Shown one piece after another: positions 8,357-16,183 of a stretch of 64,000 nucleotides of DNA. Both the position numbers and the translations under genes were made by a program. The stretch covers positions 1 to 64,000 of the forward strand of contig CAUYUJ010000738.1 in NCBI GenBank assembly GCA_963575745.1. Reading direction: 5' to 3'. Origin of the DNA: Prorocentrum cordatum (lineage: Eukaryota > Sar > Dinophyceae > Prorocentrales > Prorocentraceae). The notes under the pieces were generated by a model. The model saw only the letters and a program-made list of their open reading frames with translations, did no database searches and was not told the DNA's origin. Every line of letters begins with the position of its first letter. Position 1 is the stretch's first letter.

Positions 8357-9376
8357 ATGTCTGGGGAGTGCGAGGGCCCACCGTGGCGGTGCAGAATATG
8401 CAGCATGGATTTCGGAACGCGGAAGAGCAAGTATGACATCCACATGTCTGGGCGCTACCATGCTCGCCAAGTTCGCCAGCAGTCAGGTCTACGGGAGCGG
8501 AAGGGCAATATCTTGCGCCGAATGACCAACGTCAGAAGTGCTAGCTTCGTCTCGTGGCTGAAGAGCACCATCAGGCGCAGCCAGCGGGCGATTCGGAACG
8601 GCGACCGGGTCGTCGACTTCATCCCGTTTGGCGTGTCGTGTCTCGTCACTCGTGATGTACAGGCAATTATTTGTCAGCTGCGGCGCCTGAGGACCAATGG
8701 TGCAGCCCTTTTGGCTGCTGTTGGCGCTGCTTGCTTGCTCTGGACGGACGCGTGGGTGCAGGCCGTGGGCATTCCCCTCGCGACCGCATCCTACCGCGGC
8801 GATCTGGTGAGGAGGCTCTTGCAAACGCGCGCGGATGATGTGCAGGTAGCGAACCCCAGCATTCGCGTTTGCCGCGGGCGGTCGCTTCTCACAGGCACCC
8901 AGGCGTATGCTCGGCGCAAAGCTCGACGGCTTGAATCCTTAGTGCTTGGTGTTGCACGCCGAGCTCCAGGGGCGCACGCTCTACTTCAAGAAGGCAACGC
9001 CTCGAGCGCCATGGATGCCTTGTGCGGGTCTGGCCTGCCAATCGGGGGATGCACCGCTAAATTCATGCCGGTGTTGTTGTCGCAATTGGGGCTGGCGCAG
9101 TGGACGACAGTTGCGACCCGCGGTTTCGCTGGTTCTACGGGCTTGGCGGCACTTCGCCTGCTCGTGGGTCGCAGCGTGACTTTGGCTGGGGCTGACACGG
9201 CGCTGGCGCTGCTGTCACAGAGCATCCGTGCAGATTGTGCCGGGCCGCCGCGGCTGCCCCCGTTCGAGATGCTGGACCTGGAATCGCAGCTCTGTGCGTG
9301 GCATTCTGCGGACTGCGCAGCTGCGAACAGCTGTCAGTACCGAGGCATGCGTGGTGCACTCCAGCTGGTGCAGTAA
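8357..9376 (+). CDS. Unknown protein with an N-terminal U1-type C2H2 zinc finger
   Basis: A 339-residue protein. Residues 11-36 read CRICSMDF...HMSGRYH: Cys-x2-Cys, an aromatic, then two histidines five apart. This is the layout of the U1/matrin-type zinc finger, which binds RNA or structured nucleic acid. The next ~50 residues are strongly basic (RQVRQQSGLRERKG..., RRMTN..., RRSQRAIRNG), fitting nucleic-acid contact. The rest is Ala/Leu-rich with no domain I recognise and a hydrophobic segment (GAALLAAVGAACLLW). The start is chosen because the finger begins within a dozen codons and a conserved 5' module lies directly upstream. A second copy of its first codons at 7534 is interrupted by minisatellite. 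Zinc finger fairly sure; overall function unknown. Confidence 0.65.
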   Translation: MSGECEGPPWRCRICSMDFGTRKSKYDIHMSGRYHARQVRQQSGLRERKGNILRRMTNVRSASFVSWLKSTIRRSQRAIRNGDRVVDFIPFGVSCLVTRDVQAIICQLRRLRTNGAALLAAVGAACLLWTDAWVQAVGIPLATASYRGDLVRRLLQTRADDVQVANPSIRVCRGRSLLTGTQAYARRKARRLESLVLGVARRAPGAHALLQEGNASSAMDALCGSGLPIGGCTAKFMPVLLSQLGLAQWTTVATRGFAGSTGLAALRLLVGRSVTLAGADTALALLSQSIRADCAGPPRLPPFEMLDLESQLCAWHSADCAAANSCQYRGMRGALQLVQ

Positions 9377-10640
9377 AGTGCTTGATTTTGTCGGTTCTGT
9401 GCACGTTTTTCATTGCAGCGGCAGGGCCGCAGTAGGGTGCGCAATGCGCAGACCATGGGTTCGTTGCCATAGCGCGCGTTTGCATCCAATGCGCGGTTGG
9501 AACATAGCCACCCTCAATAGTTGCATTCATCGCGCTTCTCTTTGTTTACTCACCCTTCCGTTCGTCGGCATGGCACGTGAGATGTTGGTAGAGCGCTCAG
9601 CGGGCAGATGTCACGTCATGGGCGCAGTGCGCGCCCGCGCCTGAGGGAGGAGGGTGGGCATGGAAGGTCATGAAGGAGGGGGTCCAATCAGCTGACGCAT
9701 GGCTTTTTTCGGAACGCGTTCGTGTCTGGATGAGGGAGTGGTACTCTAGGGGAAGCCTCTGGGGGTCATCCAGGGGAAGCCATCTGGTCGCTCTCGATTG
9801 GCAGAGGCTCCGGGGAAGCCGCTGGGGGTAAGACAGAGGTCCGCAGCAGCCACGTGATGGTCCAAGAGGCTCCCGAGAAGAAACACGACATCACCAAGGC
9901 GTTTAGGATTGGGCAAAGTCCATCTTTCCTGCACCTCAGGTGTCGCCGTTGCCATCCTGTCTCACAGTATTAAGCAATGTGGCTGTGAGTTTCACGTGCC
10001 TACATGCCATCGCTTCCGCCTTAAGCAATCTTCCCGTGGTTCTCTATTCCCTCAGCTTAGTAGTTGAAGAGCGAGCTGAGCTCGACATTGGTGCAATGCG
10101 TTGCATTTGTGCTCTCTCCTCCTTGTCCTTGTCGTCCTCCTACCTTTCCCCTCGCTCACTCCCTCCCCATCATTTGTTCCTCCTCCTCCTCTCCCAGTCT
10201 GGAAGGTCAGCTCATTGCCATGTTCGCGGTAACCTACTGCGAGGCTGCACGTTGCTGACAGTGGACCGGAGGGCACAGTGTTTAGGACCCATCGTATCTG
10301 GACGTTTGGGCAAAGCGAAGTCATGTGACGATGCTGTCCGACCACGGACTGCCTGTGTAGGGACACTTCAAGTAACGATGCTTTCATTGCCTCTCTGGAG
10401 AGTTCCCAAGTACCCAGTCGGAGCTCGGCAGGATATATGGCTCGAGGGGGCAGCACTAATTGAAGTTCTCTTGTGTTTTGATCGATGTCCTCCAAGATAG
10501 CCTCGACAAGCGCCGAGGAGGCACCAAGAGGGCCCAAGATTGCCCCAAGATGGCTCTCGCGAGGCTCCACGGGTTTCTGGGAAGGGCTACGATATCACCC
10601 AGACTAACAGGAGAGAGCCAAGGTCACATTTCCTGCACCG
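9377..10640. other. Intergenic region with a decayed 5' module and pyrimidine-rich tract
   Basis: No credible gene. At 9750-9880 are eroded GGGGAAGCC/AGAGGCTCC units. At about 9946-9967 is a spliced-leader-like relic (CCGTTGCCATCCTG) followed by GTGGCTGTGAG, a decayed 5' module with no intact ORF after it. From 10100 to 10200 the + strand is pyrimidine-rich (TCCTCCT runs). At 10490-10590 are further eroded CCAAGAGGGCCCAAG units leading into the next module. Confidence 0.45.
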
Positions 10641-10854
10641 TTGTCGTTGCTGTTCCATTTTGGTTTGTAGTGATGGCGCGTGCCTGTGAGCTTGGCTCGG
10701 GCAGCAGCAATCGGTGGTGTCCACGAGCATTTCTTAGTGCCCGTGGGTTCTAACGGTGCATCATTTTCGCTGTGAGCTTAGCTCCTCACGGACGCTCGGT
10801 CTTCCAACACCGCCAAGTGCCTCCTTTCTTCCGAGTGTTCGCGTGAAGCTGGGG
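10641..10854 (+). promoter_or_regulatory. 5' module copy 4 upstream of the helical protein gene
   Basis: Carries CCATTTTGGTTTGTAG at about 10655-10670, a variant dyad GAGCTTGGCTC at 10688-10698, GCAGCAGCAATCGG, a second dyad GAGCTTAGCTC at 10774-10784 and TCACGGACGCTCGGTCTTCC. Order and spacing match the module before 8357, although the genes differ. Confidence 0.5.
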
Positions 10855-11652
10855 ATGTCTACGCTCCCAGAAGTACCAGAAGCCGCTCCGATGTATCGAG
10901 GCCAAACGGAGGACCAGGCGATTGGGCACGTAAGCAACGTGATCGAGTTGCAGGAGACCAATCTGCAGGGGAGCCGCGAGGTGACGACAGAAATACTGAA
11001 GGTACTCGAGGCGCAGATGGACACCCTGAAGGCCTCCAAGCTGCAGCTGACGACGTGCTTGACCCGCAGCGCCATGGCCAAAGCGCAGACGACGCAGGAG
11101 ATCTACATGGTAGCGGAGAACATTCGTACCATCGAGGACCAGATCCAAGGAATCACGGCAGGCCCGGGGAAGCTGATCGAGGCCCACGGGACGTTGAAGT
11201 GCCAGTCGGAGCTCCCCCTCATCTGGCCATCGGCCAAAGATTACATGAAGCCGCAAGCCGGCGAGACGAACGGCATGAAGGAGATCGAGTTCAAGCTGAG
11301 GGCGGCGCGTCGCGAGGAGATCGCTAAGGACCAACACAAAGAGATCTTCGATGTTGTGGCAGCCTCCAGAGAGCTCCGCGACGGGCGGCAGGCTCTAGAG
11401 GGAGGAAACCCTGCCTGGGACAAGAACAAGCCAGAGACGTGGCATGCCTACGGATGGAAAAATTATGAGGTGTGGCTCGACTACGACAGCGTAAACACCT
11501 CGCAGGCTCAGATGCCCGAGATGCCAGAGAAGCTGGAGGACACCTTCCCTCCTCCAGTGGGCTACGCGAAACGCAAGATGGAGCTAGGCAAGAGGATGGA
11601 GACCATCAGGGGAACAATGTCGGCAGCCTCATCGTCGGGAGAGCCACAATAA
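10855..11652 (+). CDS. Helical, charged protein of unknown function
   Basis: A 265-residue protein. The frame is open from 10756, but the first 33 codons lie in the shared 5' module, so the ATG at 10855 (MSTLPEVPEA) is preferred. The N-terminal half is rich in Gln, Glu, Thr and Leu with heptad-like spacing (EILKVLEAQMDTLKASKLQL, ENIRTIEDQIQ), suggesting a coiled coil. The middle is Lys/Glu-rich (KEIEFKLRAARREEIAKDQH). A Trp-rich patch follows (WDKNKPETWHAYGWKNYEVW), then a Pro-rich tail. No catalytic motif is visible. The uniform GC-rich third positions support coding. Neighbouring repeats suggest it may have been dispersed with its 5' module. Confidence 0.6.
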   Translation: MSTLPEVPEAAPMYRGQTEDQAIGHVSNVIELQETNLQGSREVTTEILKVLEAQMDTLKASKLQLTTCLTRSAMAKAQTTQEIYMVAENIRTIEDQIQGITAGPGKLIEAHGTLKCQSELPLIWPSAKDYMKPQAGETNGMKEIEFKLRAARREEIAKDQHKEIFDVVAASRELRDGRQALEGGNPAWDKNKPETWHAYGWKNYEVWLDYDSVNTSQAQMPEMPEKLEDTFPPPVGYAKRKMELGKRMETIRGTMSAASSSGEPQ

Positions 11653-12405
11653 GCACAAGATGATGATAGAGAAGAGGATGGAGTTCGTGGTCGGAGAGAG
11701 GGAATCACAGAGTCGTCATTTGGAACGTGCACAAAGGCGGCGACTACATGTACTGGAACAGATGGTCTGTGGTGATGGTGTACTCGCACTCGAATTGAGA
11801 GTGCGTGTGTTGAGTGAGTGAGTGTTCTGCCCCTCCACTCCTTGCTCTAGAGAAGGGGCACGGCTCTGGGTATGTGCCCTGTCTCCTGATCGTGACTGCG
11901 AACGCCACCCTACGTCCATACAACATCATCCTGCAGAATCAGCACTTCTCGAACATCCTGTACGTCATTCAACAATGCATCGTTCAACTTAGAATTTACA
12001 CGACATCGTGCGTCACATCGATCAGTTGGTGCAGCACCCGTGATATCAGACCACATCGTATCATTGACATTCTCATCATACGTACCAGTCCAGATCCTAC
12101 ATCATGTCAAATCAACACATGAGTGGAAACGAGGCCACTTAGGGTGCCGTAGAGTCTCGTGTCGTTGCGGATGTGAGTGATCCGCGTCGCAGATCTGGTT
12201 GTTGCATATAGTGCGTTCCTCGTGGGTTGTGGCGCACGTACGGCCCGTGCCCGCCAAGTTGGTGTACTGTTGCGAGCCGCGGGCTCGAGTCGAGCGCGCC
12301 TGTGATAGCATCGGTAGTGAGCGTAGCTCAGCCGTTGATCACTCAGCTGTTCCGATTCAATCTCTTTTAGTGAGGTGGCCAATCTTCCAGCGCGGGACTC
12401 GGGCC
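11653..12405. other. Intergenic region, locally less GC-rich
   Basis: No gene is supported. Around 11950-12120 the base composition is clearly less GC-rich than its surroundings. A short inverted repeat (CGCACTC ... GAGTGCG) lies near 11785-11805. Close to the next gene is GAGCGTAGCTC at 12319-12329, a variant of the shared dyad, followed by TCTCTTTTAG, which could be a 3' splice site or trans-splice acceptor. Confidence 0.4.
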
Positions 12406-13640
12406 ATGTCCACTCCGACCTTCCTCGAGGCTGTGGAGGCGTCTTTCGACGACATTGCTGTGCAAGCGGACGGCGCGGCAGAGAAAGCTATCTTGAAGCC
12501 TGGCGTTGAGGGTTTGCATGTGTTCCTGGAAGGGCGTCGCGCGGATGGCGCGAGTAGCGGCGCAAGTGCCGAAGCGGTTGCAGTGGAGCCGCTGAAGAAG
12601 ATTTTCGAGTGCAAGGGCTGGCCTTTCGACAAATCGTTTAGCATGGTTGATTTGACAACGCTGCTCCAATCGTTGGATGATGCAGGCTCTGGCGGCGAGG
12701 ACTTGGCTGTGGACATTTCCACTTTGGTGGATGATCTGCATACTCGAGTGGCGGCGAAGGAATTCCCGCTCATTCGCCCGATAGAGTTGCGAGCGGACGA
12801 CGAGCAGAATGCCGCCGAGGAAGCCATGAGTCTCGTGGAGAAGTTGGATGCTGTCCAAATTCAGAGCTACATTGATTATCATAAAGAGCAGTATTTCAAG
12901 AATAGTCCTGGTGTTCCAGCGACGTCAATTGACGAGAAGCATGCTCAGTGGGCCCTCAATTTTTATTACAAGCACGTGCGTGAATTTCTCGCAAAGCAAT
13001 CGCTTGATTCCAGGACATTTGCTCACCGGTTTGCCCAGTCAACGTTCATCCCGCTGATCTCCCCGCAGTCGATGAGCGACGGAGAGAAGAAGGTTTTCGC
13101 TCGAGATGCCGCGTCGGAGGCCTGAATGGTTGGAGTTGCTGGACACGAATCTGTGGTCAGCTTGGGAGGAGATGGCTGAAGTCGTCGAACTCAGTGGGGC
13201 GGGCGCTCAGGATAGCTTCAGGGAGTTTTTTGGAGGAGGACTACTTTCGCATTGTGCGCGAGACCTGCGATGCGGGTGCGCGCCAGAACGCAGGGACTGG
13301 CTTGGGCGCGCCCGCGGCGTTTCGGCCGATGGTGGACCCGGGTTTCGGAGTTTCCGCAGACGAAGCAGACGAGCGTAAAACGCTCCTTCTGAAGGCCTCA
13401 GCGACTGATCACACTTTCGCCGTGACGGGTGTCACGGAGCAATATACCCAATTTGTGCAATCGCGCACGGCCAAGCAGAGGAAACCGCTACCATCGGAGC
13501 CTCCTGAAAAATTTGCGGCACCTCGGTACTACGCTTTGTTGCGGCAAAGCATATCGGAGGTTCGTCCTGAGAACTCTGCTCCTCGACATGCCGAGTTTCT
13601 CCTTCTTCTTCTCTTCCACCTCTCCCTCCGGACCTGCCGC
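12406..13640 (+). pseudogene. Unknown gene carrying two frame changes
   Basis: Coding character runs across three successive frames. From the ATG at 12406 the first frame gives 240 codons (MSTPTFLEAVEASFDD...) and stops at 13123-13125. The second, entered about 13106, continues with EWLELLDTNLWSAWEEMAEV up to about 13225. Near the T6 run at 13228-13233 the first frame takes over again with LEEDYFRIVRETCDAG... to about 13600. Each stretch has gene-like codon use, so I read one ancestral protein of about 390 residues with two compensating indels, or exons with very short introns. The protein is acidic and helical; no family recognised. GAGCGTAGCTC lies about 80 bp upstream of the start. Confidence 0.5.
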
Positions 13641-13807
13641 CTGCCGCCAGCGCCCGACTTCATGGGCGAGCCTGATCAGTTTAGTATTTCGTGCCGCGTG
13701 CGCACTGCAGGACTGGTCGGGAAAGATCGCTGGGTCGTCGACGCCGTCGTCCATGGAATTGTCGTCGACGAAGTCATCGTTGTATCTTGTCGTCGTCGTC
13801 GACGTCG
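13600..13807. repeat. CTT/GTC low-complexity tract
   Basis: Begins with CTTCTTCTTCTCTTCC and ends with GTCGTCGTCGTCGACGTCG. It joins the 3' end of the broken gene to a minisatellite array. The open frames through it are compositional. Confidence 0.5.
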
Positions 13808-13980
13808 CCGCCAGCATCTGTGAGTCGTTCCGGCTTCTGGTGGTGTGAGTCGTTGGGGCCCCTCGTCCTTCGTGGTATGAGTCTTTCGGGCCCCTCCTTG
13901 TGCGTGAGTGGTTCGGGCTTCCCTTGGGTTGGTCGTTCGGGCCTCTCGTTCTGGAGTGAGTCGTTCAGGCTGGTCCTTGT
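13808..13980 (+). repeat. Short diverged minisatellite array
   Basis: About six degenerate GTGAGTCGTTCGGG units, including GTGAGTGGTTCGGG and GTATGAGTCTTTCGGG, ending near TTGTGTTACAG. Confidence 0.75.
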
Positions 13981-14223
13981 GTTACAGCAATCCTAAGAAA
14001 CATTTTGCGTAATCTCCAAGCACTAGTAAGCATGATGCCAACCGAGCTGCTGGCCCGAGCCCTCCCCCCTGCACTGCCCTGGGTGGCCCTGCCTTCGTCA
14101 ATCTCATGTCGACGTTGCTCTGCGCTGTGCGGAGGCCTGTCGAGAAGAAGCAGACACATTCGAACTGCACAGGAGCGCAAGACAGAGCTAATGCAGGAGT
14201 TCGGTGTTCTGTGCGTCGCAGAT
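13981..14223 (+). repeat. Fragment resembling the Helitron intron 2 end and exon 3 start
   Basis: At about 14019-14060 AGTAAGCATGATGCC and GAGCTGCTGGCC resemble the splice acceptor and first codons of the helicase exon at 23324 (GTGAGCATGATGTCC, GAGCTGCTGGGC). A similar fragment lies at 15166-15205. Downstream it diverges from helicase. It ends with TGCGTCGCAGATATGTGAA, the left-edge motif of arrays. Confidence 0.4.
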
Positions 14224-14880
14224 ATGTGAATCGTTGGTTCCTCGTGGTGTGAGTCGTTGGGGCCCTTCATCCTTCCTGGTGCGAGTCCTTCGGGCCCCTC
14301 CTTGTGTGTGAGTCGTTCGGGCTCTTCGTGATGTGAGTCGTTCGGGCCCCTCGTCTTGGTGTGAGTCGTTCGGGCCCCTCCTTGTGTGTGAATAGTTCCG
14401 TCTCCTCGTGGTGTGCGTCGTTGGGGCCCCTCGTCCTTCGTGGTGGGAGTGCTTCGGGCACTTCCTTGTGTGTGAGTCGTTCGGGCTCCTCGTGGTGTGA
14501 GTCGTTCGGGCCCCTCGTCCTGGTGTGACTCGTTCGGGCTCCTCCTTGTGTGGGAGTCGTTCGGGATCCTCGTGGCGTGAGTGGTTGGGCCCCTCGTCCT
14601 GGTGTGAGTCGTTCGGGCTCCTCCTGGTGTGTGAGTAGTTTGGGCTCCTCGCTGTGTGAGTCGTTCGGGCTCCTGGCCCTGGTGTGAGTCGCTCGGACGC
14701 CTCCTTGCGTGTGAGTCGTTCGGGCTCCTCGTGGTGTGAGTCGTTCGGGGTCTCTCGTCCTGGTGTGAGTCGTTCGGGCCCCTCCCAGTGTGTGAGTTGT
14801 TGGGGCTCCCTGCGGTGTGACTCGTGGGGGCCTTTCGTCCTGGTGTGAGTCGTTCGGGCGCCTCCTTGCGTGTGTGTTGT
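14224..14880 (+). repeat. Minisatellite array
   Basis: About 24 units of the GTGAGTCGTTCGGG family with alternating CCCCTCGTCCTG, TCCTCGTG and CCCCTCCTTGT tails. It starts after the left-edge motif GCAGATATGTGAATCG and ends at the hairpin at 14885. Confidence 0.85.
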
Positions 14881-14884
14881 GGGA

Positions 14885-14899
14885 GCGCTGTACCAGCGC
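14885..14899 (+). other. Hairpin at the right edge of the array (GCGCTG-TAC-CAGCGC)
   Basis: The same 6-bp stem as at 6230 and 63744, directly after the array. It is followed by CGCTAGTGATCCCCCATGCG, the conserved flank. Confidence 0.65.
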
Positions 14900-15494
14900 G
14901 TCTTGAACGTTGCTGTGTTGGCAAGGTCTTCCCACCCCGCTAGTGATCCCCCATGCGTCGCCATGCAGACGAGATTTGCGCGAGAAGGAGCGTCACTCTG
15001 CCCGCCCTCCACAAACATGAAGAGACGTTTGCCATAACCACCCTCCACAGGTGTCCCGTGTGACATTGGAATCTAAACGCGTGGTAACCGCGTGATCTGT
15101 GGAGGTAATGAGCATAGCTCACCCAGTCTTACTGAAAGCATACTAAACACTATGCGTTATCTCCATTCACTGGCGTGCATGATGCCAACCGAGCTGCTGG
15201 CCTGCCCCCCCCCCCCCGTCCTGCACGGCCCAACGGGGTCCTCGTATCTTGGTCGGTTCGTGTTATCTCGGCGTTGTTTTTTCCTGGGAGTCGAGACTGG
15301 GCGTTACGATTCACAAGCGGTTTTCCGTAGACATTGTGGTGCAAATCAGGTTGGCCCAAGCCAGTCTCGGCCAGTGCCCATCCATCTGCGTGGGGCTATA
15401 CTGTAAGCTCTGCGTATCGCTTGTGCAGTGAGTTTAGCTCCGCACGGACGCTATTCTTCCCAATACCTGAGGGCGTGCAGCAGAGTTCACAGAG
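14900..15494 (+). promoter_or_regulatory. Array right flank, spliced-leader-like relic and 5' module before the Helitron gene
   Basis: Contains GGAGGTAATGAGCATAGCTC (dyad at 15110-15120), then ATGATGCCAACCGAGCTGCT, which resembles the helicase exon start. A C run follows at about 15207-15219. A spliced-leader-like site TTTTCCGTAGACATTGTGG lies at about 15321-15339. Finally GAGTTTAGCTC at 15430-15440 and GCACGGACGCT precede the ATG at 15495. The last part matches the 5' modules of other genes here. Confidence 0.5.
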
Positions 15495-15931
15495 ATGCCA
15501 GTCGTGGACTTACGTGATGGTTACGCGCCCTTGCCCCGAGCGGTGCGAGAATTGCAGGGTATGCTGATGGAAACGATGCCTACGGCTGGAGACGGCGCGT
15601 GCGCCATTCATTCTGTGTGGGGCGAGTGGGAGAGGGGTGAGCTGGTCAAGCGCGACGCTCGCTCGTTTCTCCGCGAAGCATTCGGTCCTACCGCTGACAT
15701 CTTCAAATCGAGGCTGTCGTCCGAGGAACTGCTGGGCGACGTGGAATGGGCACTCTGGGATTTGATCCAGCCCTTTGCGAAGCAGTCCAATCCCTTCGGT
15801 GCTCCGCTGCACGCGGGAGATAACGAAGGACAGCACGTGTGGCACTGCCTTCTGGAATCCTATTTCGACGTGGCTCAGCTCTGCGTTGAGGCATGCCGGG
15901 AAGAAGTGCATAAGTTTGCAGTGCGCAGGGA
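15495..15931 (+). CDS. Helitron-like gene, exon 1: N-terminal half of an OTU cysteine protease domain
   Basis: Codons 1-145 of the large gene. Residues 31-42 read AGDGACAIHSVW, matching the OTU protease signature Asp-Gly-x-Cys with the nucleophile cysteine at residue 36. OTU domains are known companions of Helitron-type Rep-helicase proteins. The exon ends ...CGCAGGGA before GTGTAAAG, a canonical donor. Joining to TAAGATCC at 16184 keeps phase (split Asp codon) and continues the domain. Without splicing the frame stops at 15945-15947. The ATG is the first after the 5' module and GCACGGACGCT block. Confidence 0.65.
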
Positions 15932-16183
15932 GTGTAAAGCAAGATAATGCAAGAGTTTGGTTGTCTCTGCGTCGAAGAATTTGAGGATGTTTTCATATTG
16001 CCTGTGATGCGATCCCTTGGCTTGTTAGATAAAGTACACGGCAGAAGCATCTGATCAGTTCTGTGGAGGACGCTGCCTGAGCAAGTATGAAGCGCTGTTT
16101 GTGGGAACCGCTTGCGCTCGAGAGTGGCACAGAAGTGTCGTTGAGGATGCATGCCTTCAGAACTCATTCGGTTTGTTTTTCAG
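15932..16183 (+). other. Intron 1 of the Helitron-like gene (GT-AG, phase 2)
   Basis: 252 bp from GTGTAAAG to GTTTGTTTTTCAG, with a good polypyrimidine stretch. Stops occur in all frames, and the flanking exons rejoin in phase. Near its 5' end AAGATAATGCAAGAGTTTGG resembles AGATAATGCGAGAGTTCG in front of the arrays at 35.6 and 38.7 kb. Confidence 0.6.

Noticed and set aside
9940-10500. 186-codon ORF and its 172-codon antisense partner
   Set aside because: Both overlap a pyrimidine-rich tract and a decayed 5' module, with no protein motif and poor codon use.
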